The position numbers and the translations under genes were made by a program. Source: Actinobaculum suis (GTDB lineage: Bacteria > Actinomycetota > Actinomycetes > Actinomycetales > Actinomycetaceae). Taken from it: 64,000 nt of DNA. Of the stretch, positions 1 through 8,708 are shown piece by piece (positions within the stretch are counted from its first letter, which is position 1; each line of letters begins with the position of its first letter). Location of the stretch: positions 62,001-126,000 of the forward strand of contig NZ_FNAU01000004.1 of NCBI RefSeq assembly GCF_900102025.1, written 5' to 3'. Below the pieces are notes generated by a model. It did not search any database, was not told where the DNA came from, and saw only the letters and a list, made by a program, of their open reading frames with translations.

Positions 1-3000
1 TCCGGCGCCGCCACCCACGCATTCGCAGCAGGCAACTCTACCGCGAACTCTGCCGCGAGCAGTTCTGCTTACAGCGGCGGCCCGGTAGATGACAATGCGC
101 AAGCCGAAGCCCTCGCCCGCCCTAATTCTTCGTATTTGGAAACAAGCACAGCAGTCCGGGAAGTCCAAGAAGTCACCCACGCGGTGCTTTTACGCACGGT
201 CCGTTTGGAAGACGAAGGCAAAGATTGCCGCATCGTCCCCACGCGGGATATTTCCGTGAACCCGAAGATTATTGCGGCGCTGCGCGCCCACGGCACTCCC
301 ACCCGGGAGATTCGCAAGCTTTCTTCCCTGGGATCCATGAGCGAAGACGAAGCGCTCAACCAGGTGCGCCAACTCGCGCAAATATATTTGCCGGGCGCGA
401 GCTATACACCGGCCCGCAAACTCGGAATTTTCATCGATCCGAACCGGGAAATCCTCGAAGACGTCAACCAAGCCCGGCCCTATATTCGCCGCTCGGGAGT
501 GTTGGCCGCAGTTGCGGGCCATACCGAAACCCGTAAACTCACCACGGTTCCCTTAGCCCCGGCCGATAGAGAAGACCGCAGTCCGGAAGGTGAACGCGGG
601 GTAGGCGATCAGGACGTAGCCGAACTGGCGGCGGTGGAAGCCGTAGCCACGGGCCGCGACGTCGTTATTGACACCCCGCCCGGATCTAACGACTTCGGGG
701 CGAAAGTATCCGTGGCAGCCGACGCTGCCGGTTCGGGCCGTTCGGTTTTGTACGTGCCCGGAAGCGCGAACGAAGCGCGCGCTTTCGTGGAAGAAATGAA
801 CCGGCTCGGCGTGGGCAACCTCGTCGTCGACTTTACGGATTTGGACGGGGCACCTTTGCGGTTGCGTACCGGCCTGCGCCAACGGATACCGGAGGTGGAC
901 GACGCCGCTACCCTAGAATTGCGGGCGCGGCTCAAGGAAACCCGGCGGGCCCTCAAAAACTATGTGGCGGCTCTGCACGAAACCGATCCGGCGTGGGGAA
1001 TGTCTGTACACGACGTCTTACAAAAACTCACCCAACTCACGCACGGGCAGCACGCTCCGGCTACGGAAGTCCGCCTAGCTGCGGATGTGGCACGCGACGT
1101 TTACGAACACTGGGATGAAGTGCTCGAACAGCTGGTGGAAGCGGCCCGGGCCGGCGCTTTTGAAGGGACGGACGGTTCGCCGTGGGCAACCTCCACGGTC
1201 CGTACCGAAGCGGAAGCGGAACGTGCCTATTCGGTAGCATCGCGAATGGCGAGCGAAACCGTGCCCTTGGCGATGGAACAGTCGCAACGGATCGCTTCCG
1301 AAACTGGTTTGGACCGGCCGGCCACGGTGGCCGCGTGGATCGAACAAACCAAGATGCTCGACGGCGTTTCCGCCACGCTCGACGTTTTCAAGCCGGATAT
1401 TTATGCCCGCTCGGTGGAAGATATGGTGATTGCGACCGCGACCGATGAATGGCGCGCCCAGCACGGGGAAAGCATGAAGCGGAGTCAACGCCGGGCACTG
1501 CGCAAACAAGCCAAGGACTATGTGCGGCCCGGAGTTTCGGTGCACGACATGCATCATGCTTTGCTGGAGGTCAAAAAACAGCGGGAAGTGTGGCGGCGGT
1601 ATTCTTCGGATTCTTCCTGGCCCACTTTGCCGGAAGGTATGCCGATGATTCGCGCTACCGCGCGGGAAGTGGAAGAACGCGTAGCCGAACTGGAAAGCTT
1701 CCTGCCCGGCATTGGCAAACTTGACCAGATGCCGATCGAAGAACTTGTGGCTTTGACCCGCAAGCTCGCGGCCGGCCAATCGGTGATTGCCAGCCAGCCG
1801 CGGCGCAATGAGTTGCTCTCCGGTTTGCACCGGCGCGGGCTGGGCGCACTGGTGGAAGACTGCGCGCAACGCGAAGTTCCGGTACAAAAAATTGCGAGCG
1901 AACTCGAATTGGCCCTCACCAATTCGATTTTCGAACAGCTCATTGCTCGCAATACGGTGCTTGCCGATTTGGGGCCGGCCGAACTTACCGAACTGCTCAC
2001 CCAGTTCCGCACGCTCGATAAACAGCACACGGAAACTTTGCCGGGGCCGATTATGCGGGCCGCGGTAACAAATATGCGCAATATTGCGCGTAAATACCGG
2101 GAAGATACCCTCACGTTGGATGCGCGTTTGGGCACGGGCGGGGTAGCGGCTCTCCCGGAAGTTACCCGCGATTATTCGGCGCTGGTCCAAGCTTCCCGCC
2201 CGGTGTGGGTAATGCCGGCCGCCGTGGTAGCACATATTTTGCCGCCCGCCCCCTGGGCAGACGTAGTGCTCCTAGATGGCATTGGTAGCACCCCGCTTTC
2301 GCGTGTTTTGGGGGTGATGGTGCGCGGCGGGCAGATCGCCGCTTTTGGGGATGTGCGCGGGGCAGAACCCGGCAGCGCCCTGGCGGATTTGGCCGAAGTG
2401 TTACCGCACGTAGAACTACCTGCCTTCCGCACCCAACATGACGGCCTGGCCACCGAGTTCCTATCCGAACTCGGATATGGAGACGTACTCGTCCCCATGC
2501 CAAGCACGCGCGAAAATGACCCCCACCTGCTTACCGTGGTAGATGGGCGCGGCGTGCCTGCCCCTTCCACCGGCATGGTGGAAGCTACCCCAGCCGAGGT
2601 CGACGCCGTAGTAGATGCGGTAGTCAACCACGCGCTGAGCCGGCCGCAAGAATCCTTGGCAGTGGTATCAATATCGGAAAGCCACACCGAACAGGTACGG
2701 CAAGCAATCGACCGGGCCGTGGCCGAAAACCCGGCCCTCGCCAATGGCTTGCGCGAATCCGGGCCCGAACCTTTCGCCGTGCTCAACGTGGTAGAAGCGG
2801 AAGGTTTGCGCCGCGATTCTATTATTCTCACGGTCGGCTTCGGAAAAACCGTACACGGCCGGGTACTCCACTCCTTTGGCCCCCTGCTCCGGCCGGAAGG
2901 CGTTTCCGGTTTGGTGGCAGCAGTTTGTGCGGCGCGGCGCGATACGCGAATCATTTCCGCGATCGGCCCGGGAGAAATCGACATCGACGATCTGAGCGGG

Positions 3001-4110
3001 AAAGGCCCGCGCCTGCTCGCATACCTGCTCGATATAGCGGGTGGGCGGGGCGCTAACCACGCCGAACCGAGCATGGTGGGCTTCACCGCTCTGGAATCAG
3101 ACCTGGTAAGCCGCCTCCAAGCCGCCGGCCTTTCCGTGGCCACCCACTACGGATATGACTCGGGGATGCGGATCCCCATCGTCGTCACCGAAAGTGACGA
3201 AGACGAAACTAAACCCGCGGAAAGCCCCGCCGGTACGTCAGCTGCTATTGCTCCGCTTTCCGGAGCGTCTACCGAAACTTCCGCTCCGACTGTAAACCCC
3301 ACCGCCCCGAGTGCGGGCGCGCCCAGTGCGGTCTCCGGCGGCGGTGCCGCCTTGCCGGCTAGTACGGAACTGTCTAGTACCGGTACGAGCGAAGCGGCGG
3401 TGGCGCCTAGTATGAGCGGCGCCCACAACGCTAGTTGCAGTGCCGACGCCGCCGTACGCACCGCGGTGGAAGCGGGCGTGAAACCGGGGCACAAGGTTGC
3501 GGTGCTGCTCGACGTCGATGACTACGTGGCCGAGCCTTCGCTACGCCGCCGGGACCGCTATACGGCCGAGGTTTTGGAAGAGCTGGGGTGGCGCGTGTAT
3601 CAGACTTTCACGGCTTCCTTGTTCTTGGATCCAGCTGGGGAAACAGAGCGGATTATTGAGCTTTTGCGCCGGCCGGGTGCAGATGCAGAACCAGCCCCGA
3701 GCGGGCCGGAACCGGTGGAAGTGCCGAGCACGGTGGAAAGTGCAGCCTGGGCGGCTTTCGGTACCGAAGATGACCATGCGGAAGTAGAACGGGAACTCGC
3801 GCAGGCCGCCGCCCAAACGGAACGGGAAGAGGCACGCAAACAGCGCGGCCCGCGCCCGGAGATAACCCCGGGTTTGCCGCTCGCCGCATATTCGGACGAT
3901 CAGCTCGATGCCATGGTGGCCTGGATCGGTTCGGACGGCGTGGAACGAAGCGAACTGGACTTCATGAAGGCATTGCGCGCAGAACTGGATATTAAGCGCC
4001 GCGGCGCCCAAATCGACGCGATTTTGCGCAACGTGGTACGCCGTTCCGGTCTGCTTTCTCCCCAGAACTCGAAACCGGGTTCTTCCCAAAACTCCCAGCC
4101 GGGCCGCTAA
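1..4110 (+). CDS. Degenerate superfamily-1 helicase-like protein with C-terminal MTES_1575-type nuclease domain (5' partial)
   Basis: The frame is open from the first base, so the true start lies upstream; the TTG at 136 is only the first possible start inside the window. The architecture resembles the large DUF4011-type SF1 helicases: a P-loop region near 225 residues from the edge, a long helical insert, a Walker B region near base 2257, a motif V/VI region near 2810-2930, a low-complexity Ala/Ser/Thr linker (about 3220-3450), then a VSR-like nuclease domain (about 3490-3660; LLDVDDY and RRRDRYTAEVLEELGW). The ATPase motifs are eroded: the P-loop reads PPGSNDFGAK rather than GxxxxGK[ST], Walker B reads VVLLDGIGS rather than DEAS, and the motif VI arginine segment reads VAAVCAARR. 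I infer a protein that has lost ATP hydrolysis but may keep nucleic-acid binding or nuclease activity. It is probably cotranscribed with the next gene, 3 bp downstream. Confidence 0.7.
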   Translation, partial: SGAATHAFAAGNSTANSAASSSAYSGGPVDDNAQAEALARPNSSYLETSTAVREVQEVTHAVLLRTVRLEDEGKDCRIVPTRDISVNPKIIAALRAHGTPTREIRKLSSLGSMSEDEALNQVRQLAQIYLPGASYTPARKLGIFIDPNREILEDVNQARPYIRRSGVLAAVAGHTETRKLTTVPLAPADREDRSPEGERGVGDQDVAELAAVEAVATGRDVVIDTPPGSNDFGAKVSVAADAAGSGRSVLYVPGSANEARAFVEEMNRLGVGNLVVDFTDLDGAPLRLRTGLRQRIPEVDDAATLELRARLKETRRALKNYVAALHETDPAWGMSVHDVLQKLTQLTHGQHAPATEVRLAADVARDVYEHWDEVLEQLVEAARAGAFEGTDGSPWATSTVRTEAEAERAYSVASRMASETVPLAMEQSQRIASETGLDRPATVAAWIEQTKMLDGVSATLDVFKPDIYARSVEDMVIATATDEWRAQHGESMKRSQRRALRKQAKDYVRPGVSVHDMHHALLEVKKQREVWRRYSSDSSWPTLPEGMPMIRATAREVEERVAELESFLPGIGKLDQMPIEELVALTRKLAAGQSVIASQPRRNELLSGLHRRGLGALVEDCAQREVPVQKIASELELALTNSIFEQLIARNTVLADLGPAELTELLTQFRTLDKQHTETLPGPIMRAAVTNMRNIARKYREDTLTLDARLGTGGVAALPEVTRDYSALVQASRPVWVMPAAVVAHILPPAPWADVVLLDGIGSTPLSRVLGVMVRGGQIAAFGDVRGAEPGSALADLAEVLPHVELPAFRTQHDGLATEFLSELGYGDVLVPMPSTRENDPHLLTVVDGRGVPAPSTGMVEATPAEVDAVVDAVVNHALSRPQESLAVVSISESHTEQVRQAIDRAVAENPALANGLRESGPEPFAVLNVVEAEGLRRDSIILTVGFGKTVHGRVLHSFGPLLRPEGVSGLVAAVCAARRDTRIISAIGPGEIDIDDLSGKGPRLLAYLLDIAGGRGANHAEPSMVGFTALESDLVSRLQAAGLSVATHYGYDSGMRIPIVVTESDEDETKPAESPAGTSAAIAPLSGASTETSAPTVNPTAPSAGAPSAVSGGGAALPASTELSSTGTSEAAVAPSMSGAHNASCSADAAVRTAVEAGVKPGHKVAVLLDVDDYVAEPSLRRRDRYTAEVLEELGWRVYQTFTASLFLDPAGETERIIELLRRPGADAEPAPSGPEPVEVPSTVESAAWAAFGTEDDHAEVERELAQAAAQTEREEARKQRGPRPEITPGLPLAAYSDDQLDAMVAWIGSDGVERSELDFMKALRAELDIKRRGAQIDAILRNVVRRSGLLSPQNSKPGSSQNSQPGR

Positions 4111-4113
4111 ATC

Positions 4114-4575
4114 ATGCAGGCAAAGAAACCCTCCGAAGGCAGTACTGGCCGGCGGCGGCACCGGCCCGCGATCCAGCTTTCCACGGTGGACCAAGCACGG
4201 CTCGCGCGCGGAGAAATTGCTAGCGCAGAAGAAGCACTGGTACAAGCCCTGCAAAACCCGGTGACCGCCGTGCCCCCAGCGGGCGCGGCACGTCCGGCAC
4301 GCAGCCATGCCCCCGCGCCGCAGCCGCAGAGCGCGGCTACGGGCGCGGCTACGGGCGCGGCTACGGGCGCGGCGAAGCAAGCGGCCAAGCGCACGGCAGC
4401 AGGAGCGGCAAAGAAACACACAACAGGCGCGGCAACGAGCGCGGCTACGCCTCGCGCCAAGTCCGGTGCTAAACAGCGCCCTGGCAGGCTTACGGGCAAA
4501 AATACGATTATCGCGCGGAATGCGGAAGAACAGCGCTTGCTAGATGAAAGGCCGCCGCATTTCGGTAAAATCTAG
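4114..4575 (+). CDS. Small Ala-rich basic hypothetical protein
   Basis: This 153-residue ORF starts with ATG 3 bp after the stop of the helicase-like gene, so the two are probably one transcript. The N-terminal third is ordinary (IQLSTVDQARLARGEI), the middle is low-complexity and lysine/arginine-rich with tandem ATGA units (about residues 67-90), and the C-terminus (NAEEQRLLDERPPHFGKI) looks conserved-like. I do not recognise a family. The stop codon lies in the loop of a long perfect stem-loop. The basic repetitive middle could bind nucleic acid, but that is a guess. Confidence 0.6.
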   Translation: MQAKKPSEGSTGRRRHRPAIQLSTVDQARLARGEIASAEEALVQALQNPVTAVPPAGAARPARSHAPAPQPQSAATGAATGAATGAAKQAAKRTAAGAAKKHTTGAATSAATPRAKSGAKQRPGRLTGKNTIIARNAEEQRLLDERPPHFGKI

Positions 4576-4594
4576 AAACCGAAATGCGGCGGCC
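4550..4594. terminator. Long perfect stem-loop overlapping the stop codon
   Basis: A 17-bp perfect inverted repeat (4550-4566 and 4578-4594) flanks an 11-nt loop that contains the TAG of the preceding gene. The left arm encodes the last residues of the protein. There is no clear T-run on either side, so it may act as an mRNA 3' end stabiliser or a bidirectional barrier between the convergent genes rather than a classical intrinsic terminator. Confidence 0.6.
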
Positions 4595-4611
4595 GGCAAG
4601 CGCCAAAAGTC

Positions 4612-4719
4612 GCGCGGTAGCGGGCTAGGCTCGAAGTGGCGCGGTAGCGGGCTAGGCCCGGAGTAGCGCGGTAGCGGGCTAGGCTCGAAGTGGCGCGGTG
4701 GCGGGCTAGGCCCGGCGGG
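4612..4719. repeat. Four 27-bp tandem units carrying TAG stops for the phosphatase gene
   Basis: Units at 4612-4638, 4639-4665, 4666-4692 and 4693-4719 differ at only a few positions. Read on the minus strand, each unit contains TAG at the same place (4706-4708, 4679-4681, 4652-4654, 4625-4627). The first of these is the stop codon of the phosphatase-family gene. Because 27 is a multiple of three, all four stops are in the same frame. Confidence 0.85.
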
Positions 4720-5758
4720 CGGCCAGCATGAGGCCGGCCAATTCCCACGGCTCAATGATTTCGGGCCAGTTCGGGATATTGCCGGAAGGAGCCCATGCCA
4801 CTACCCAAGATTCGCGTTCACGCGGGGAATCTCCGCCATGGCCGCCTTCATCACGGTGGCCATGATCGGTAGTGAGCACCACCAGCCAGTCTTCATCCCG
4901 TGCCGAAATCACCTCGATGAGGTGCCCCACATGGGCGTCAACTCGGCGGATTGCCGCGCGGTATTCTTCGCCTTGCAGTCCGTATACATGGCCGGCGTCG
5001 TCCACGTCGCAAAAGTACACGAAACCCACGTCAAAAGCCTCCGGGGAACGTAACTTCGCTGCGGCAATATCTGCGATTTCGGCGTCGATGCGCTGGTAGC
5101 CATAAGTTTCGCCGTCGCGCACGATCACGTTATGCAAACCGGCATATTGCTGTTCCATACGCGGATGAATGATCGGGCCTAAACCGCTTGGATCTACCAA
5201 AACCGGCCAACCGGCAGCGGCGAAAGTGGTAGTGCGCTGATCTTCGTAAAATGCCTGGCTAAGGAAATCTGGGCAGTTCCACGTGCGGCCACCCACGCAG
5301 GAATTGTCACGCAAACCGTGTTCCGCATGGGTAGTACCCGTGAGAATAGAACCCCATCCGGGCGCAGAAATCGTGGGCACTTCCATCGTCATCTGATGCC
5401 AGGAACCCTCCCGGGCCAGGCGTTGCAGATTCGTACCCACTCCCGGTTCGGCCGCAATCGACCAGCGAGTACCATCCAGGCCCAAAAGTAACAGCGGGCG
5501 CGGCCGGACCGCGGGCGAAGTAGAAGAAACCTGCATAGCCTGCGCCGGGGTGGCTTGCGGCCCTGGTGCAGCTACGGTTTGCGAAGCTTGCGAGGCCTGC
5601 GAGGGCTGCGAAGCTTGCGAGAGCTGCGAGGGTTGCGAAGCTTGCGAGAGCTGCGAGAGCTGCGAGGGCTGCGAAGCTTGCGAGGGCTGTGAACCTCGCG
5701 AAGCTTGCGAGGGAGTGACATGCGCGGCGGAAGCCGCATTACGGGCAAATGAGTTCAC
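4706..5758 (-). CDS. Alkaline phosphatase superfamily hydrolase (type I phosphodiesterase/phosphonoacetate-hydrolase-like)
   Basis: The protein has the metal-site signatures of the alkaline phosphatase/nucleotide pyrophosphatase superfamily: LLLLGLDGTRW (first Asp), ISAPGWGSILTGT (region of the Ser/Thr nucleophile), CDVDDAGHVYG (DxxGH) and TTDHGHRDEGGHGG (DHG...GGHG). The GTG start overlaps the stop of the upstream ABC ATPase gene by 4 bp, so it is translationally coupled. Residues about 15-60 are a Ser-Gln repeat tract (SQPSQLSQAS-like) encoded by short tandem DNA repeats; an alternative ATG at 5534-5536 would skip it. Coupling to an importer and a HAD hydrolase nearby suggests hydrolysis of an imported phosphonate or phosphate ester. 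Phosphonoacetate hydrolase belongs to this superfamily, but the substrate is not proven. Confidence 0.8.
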   Translation of the reverse strand: MNSFARNAASAAHVTPSQASRGSQPSQASQPSQLSQLSQASQPSQLSQASQPSQASQASQTVAAPGPQATPAQAMQVSSTSPAVRPRPLLLLGLDGTRWSIAAEPGVGTNLQRLAREGSWHQMTMEVPTISAPGWGSILTGTTHAEHGLRDNSCVGGRTWNCPDFLSQAFYEDQRTTTFAAAGWPVLVDPSGLGPIIHPRMEQQYAGLHNVIVRDGETYGYQRIDAEIADIAAAKLRSPEAFDVGFVYFCDVDDAGHVYGLQGEEYRAAIRRVDAHVGHLIEVISARDEDWLVVLTTDHGHRDEGGHGGDSPRERESWVVAWAPSGNIPNWPEIIEPWELAGLMLAARRA

Positions 5759-6858
5759 AGGGCGCTCCAGGCTTTTTCGAGGCGGCGGTAGATAGCAATC
5801 TCATCCTCGGAGGGGGTATCCACCACGGTGTCGGTGCGGGCTACGCGTAGGGAAACACGGTCGCCCAAAGCAAACTTGCTAGCTTCGCGGGCGAGCATAT
5901 CGACCCGCAAAAGGCCTTGCCCCAAATCTCCTTGCACCGTGAGCGAGGAAGACATTCCGCGCAACTGGGCGTCGATAACCTTATAGCGCGCCTCCGGATC
6001 CTTTTCCATAATGAGCTGTTCAGGCCGAATCAAAGCGGTTGCCAGTTCACCTTGCGCGGCCGGCGCATCCCGGTTCACGATCCGCAAGTCAGTATCCAAA
6101 ACGCGCAAATCATCTCCCATAACCTTGCCGATCACCCGGTTGGCTACACCCACAAACTGGGAAATAAAAGGCGATTGCGGATGCAGATACAGATCTTCTG
6201 GGGTACCAATCTGTTCAATACGGCCATTACTCATTACGCCTACGCGGTCGGCCATGGTGATCGCTTCTTCCTGATCGTGCGTCACCATGAGAGTGGCAAT
6301 CCCCGCGTTTTGCTGAATACGGCGAATCTCATCGCGCAACTGTACGCGTACCTGCGCATCCAAAGCCGAAAGCGGTTCGTCCAAAAGCAAAACGCTCGGT
6401 TCGATTGCCAAAGCCCGCGCCAAAGCCACGCGTTGCTGCTGCCCGCCAGACATTTGCGCCGGGAATTTCTCCATTTGGTCGGCCAAGCCCACCATCTCCA
6501 AGAGTTCCTGGGCGCGCCCGCGCCGCTTAGCCTTCGCTTGCCCGCGAATTTTCAGACCGTATTCCACGTTTTCTTGGGCGGTCAGATGCGGGAACAAAGA
6601 ATAGGCCTGGAAAACGATACCCATATTGCGCTCGCGGGTAGGCGTATTAGCAATATCCTTCCCGTCAATGAGTACCTCGCCCGCATCCGCGGTTTCCAAC
6701 CCGGCTAATACGCGCAGGCAGGTTGATTTGCCCGAACCGGAAGGGCCGAGCAAAGCTACGAGCTCACCCTGCTTTATTTCTAGTTCGAGATCTTTAAGTA
6801 CGGTGACGTCCCCGAAGGACTTCACAATATTTCGCATATGTACAAAAGAATGAGACAC
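5755..6858 (-). CDS. ABC importer ATP-binding protein (Fe3+/polyamine/aminoethylphosphonate type)
   Basis: A 367-residue ATPase with Walker A GPSGSGKST, signature MSGGQQQR, Walker B VLLLDEP and the H-loop VTHDQEEA, followed by a C-terminal TOBE-like regulatory region of about 120 residues, as in the PotA/FbpC/PhnT group. The GTG start (VSHSFVHM) lies 11 bp downstream of the second permease gene. It energises uptake through the two upstream permeases using the lipoprotein encoded first in the operon. The family also includes iron and spermidine importers. The coupled phosphatase-family gene favours a phosphonate or phosphoester substrate, which is inference. Confidence 0.88.
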   Translation of the reverse strand: MSHSFVHMRNIVKSFGDVTVLKDLELEIKQGELVALLGPSGSGKSTCLRVLAGLETADAGEVLIDGKDIANTPTRERNMGIVFQAYSLFPHLTAQENVEYGLKIRGQAKAKRRGRAQELLEMVGLADQMEKFPAQMSGGQQQRVALARALAIEPSVLLLDEPLSALDAQVRVQLRDEIRRIQQNAGIATLMVTHDQEEAITMADRVGVMSNGRIEQIGTPEDLYLHPQSPFISQFVGVANRVIGKVMGDDLRVLDTDLRIVNRDAPAAQGELATALIRPEQLIMEKDPEARYKVIDAQLRGMSSSLTVQGDLGQGLLRVDMLAREASKFALGDRVSLRVARTDTVVDTPSEDEIAIYRRLEKAWSAL

Positions 6859-6869
6859 GTTTAAATCCT

Positions 6870-7805
6870 TTACTTGCGGCGGGTGCGGCGCTGGTCATGA
6901 TTGGCGAGGGAAGAAATCGCCTGGAGTAAGAACCAGCTAATGATCGTGACAATAAATGACAGTGCCGCAACACCCTTGGGGGAGGAGGAAGAAACTTCCA
7001 CCATGTACACCGGGAAGGTGTAGTGGCCGAGCAAGGAAGCCATTGCGTATTCGCCCAACACTCCGGAAATACAAAGCAGCGAAGCAGAAAGCATTGCCAC
7101 GCGTAGATTGGGAATGATTACCCGAGCCAGGGTTTGCGCCGTCGAAGCACCTAAAGAAGCGGAGGCAGCAAACATGGTTTGCAAATCGAGAGATTTCACG
7201 CCCGCATCGATCGCCCGATAACACAGCGGCATTACGATCACCACGTAGAGCGGCACCAGAGACCAAATCGAGGTAACGAAAGCCGGGATAATGGCCCGAT
7301 ACAGCTCCGAAACCCCTGAAACGAGGGCTACGGCCGGCACCACCATAGGCAAAATAGAAAGTGTTTCCGCGGCTTTCGCCAGTTGCGGGGCCCGCAAATT
7401 GAGAAACACGATGGTGGGTACCAAAAGCACCAGCATGAGTAGCGTGGTGGCAATAGTAAGCAAAACTGTGTTCACCAGCGCTTCGCCGGCCCGCCCCAAA
7501 CCGAATACTTCGAGGAGTGGGTCGAACGTAAAGGGCTTGCCCGGGCGCGAAAAACCGTAAACGGCAGCCGCCAGCCAAGGGAGTAACAACCCTGCCAAAG
7601 CCACGCCAAGAATCGCGACCGTACCCCAGTTGTAATCGGCCGAAGCACGCAAGCCCCGGGCTTGCGGCGAAGCTGATTTTGCGGGCCGCACCCGCTCGGA
7701 AGCGGGCCGCACCCGCTGGGAGGCGGGCCGCACCCGCTCGGAAGCGGGCCGCACCCGCTGGGAGGCGGGCCGGGCCTGCCGGGTTGCGATTAGTTCTTCA
7801 GCCAT
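6870..7805 (-). CDS. ABC importer permease, second subunit
   Basis: A polytopic inner-membrane protein with about six hydrophobic segments and an EAA-type loop (ASLGASTAQTLARVIIP) that docks on the ATPase. The ATG start overlaps the first permease gene by 16 bp. The N-terminus is unusual: before the first membrane segment it carries a tandem RPASQRV/RPASERV repeat (about residues 11-45) encoded by near-identical 21-bp DNA units. Such a cytoplasmic extension is not typical of the family and probably arose by slippage. Confidence 0.87.
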   Translation of the reverse strand: MAEELIATRQARPASQRVRPASERVRPASQRVRPASERVRPAKSASPQARGLRASADYNWGTVAILGVALAGLLLPWLAAAVYGFSRPGKPFTFDPLLEVFGLGRAGEALVNTVLLTIATTLLMLVLLVPTIVFLNLRAPQLAKAAETLSILPMVVPAVALVSGVSELYRAIIPAFVTSIWSLVPLYVVIVMPLCYRAIDAGVKSLDLQTMFAASASLGASTAQTLARVIIPNLRVAMLSASLLCISGVLGEYAMASLLGHYTFPVYMVEVSSSSPKGVAALSFIVTIISWFLLQAISSLANHDQRRTRRK

Positions 7806-8704
7806 TGGTCACTCTTTCGGGTTAGGTAGAAACGGATACCCATGGCAGCCAAAATAATGACCATCATCCAGGTCACCAGGCCGGCCGCGAGTCCAGGGTT
7901 GAGCAGCACATTGCCGGAAATGTAGAAACCAATGAGGATCGGCACGAGGTTGAGCGAACCTCCGGCAAGCGCGAATGCTGTGGCATAGGCAGCGAAAGAA
8001 TTCGCGAACAACAGGAGGAAAGAACCCAGCAAGGTCGGCCACAAAACGGGGATAACGACGTCGCGCAGGTACTGTGCTCGCGTGGCACCCAGTGAGGCGG
8101 CCGCCTCGTACCATTGTTTCTTGATGCCGCCGAGGGCGGGAAGCATGAGCACCGCCATGAGGGGAATCTGGAAATACAGGTAAACGAGGGTTACCCCGGT
8201 GAAACTCGTAATCGAAAAACCGTCTAGCATCCCGGGGAACAGCTTGTTCAAAATCCCGGTGAGTAAGCCTTGTACGCCGAGCAGAGCAATAAAAGCGTAA
8301 GCCAAGTTCACGCCTCCGGATTGGGAGGCGAGAGCCGAAAAGCTGCGTACCAAAGAGTTTAGCCAGGCGGGTTTGCGGGCGCTTTGTAGCGCCCAAGCCA
8401 GGACCGTGCCGAGGATCGCGCCAATAAAAGCGGTGAGCACGGAAAGCTTGGTCGTGAGCACAAAAGCTTCCCGGTGCGTGCTGTCCATCGCTTCCGCCAT
8501 CGTTTCGAAGGAGAAACTGCCATCGGGGGCGCGGAAGGCCGTAACCAGATTGGCCAGCAACGGGAAAATAAGGAAGAAGGCCATGAAGGCGAAGAAAGGC
8601 AGGGCGCCTGCCCAGGTGCCGGCACGAACCGAACTCCAGGGCAGGCGCCGGCGCTTCTCACCTGCGGCCTTTTCCTGTTCAACAGGATGGGCTACAGAAG
8701 TCAT
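7790..8704 (-). CDS. ABC importer permease, first subunit
   Basis: A 304-residue binding-protein-dependent transport permease with about six membrane segments and the cytoplasmic EAA loop EAAASLGATRAQYLRDVVIP. The ATG at 8702-8704 follows the binding-protein gene by only 4 bp, so the operon is tight. It forms the membrane channel with the following permease. Family members of this type (CysW/PotB/FbpB) import iron, polyamines, sulfate or 2-aminoethylphosphonate. Confidence 0.88.
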   Translation of the reverse strand: MTSVAHPVEQEKAAGEKRRRLPWSSVRAGTWAGALPFFAFMAFFLIFPLLANLVTAFRAPDGSFSFETMAEAMDSTHREAFVLTTKLSVLTAFIGAILGTVLAWALQSARKPAWLNSLVRSFSALASQSGGVNLAYAFIALLGVQGLLTGILNKLFPGMLDGFSITSFTGVTLVYLYFQIPLMAVLMLPALGGIKKQWYEAAASLGATRAQYLRDVVIPVLWPTLLGSFLLLFANSFAAYATAFALAGGSLNLVPILIGFYISGNVLLNPGLAAGLVTWMMVIILAAMGIRFYLTRKSDQWLKN

Positions 8705-8708
8705 GGGT

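Noticed and set aside
1075-2235. 386-codon minus-strand ORF opposite the helicase-like gene
   Set aside because: Its composition is unnatural (His, Arg and Phe rich) and it overlaps a better-supported frame throughout.
4114-4575. Histone-like or MSH-type nucleoid protein
   Set aside because: The Lys/Ala-rich middle suggested it, but there is no recognisable HU or H1 motif; kept as hypothetical.
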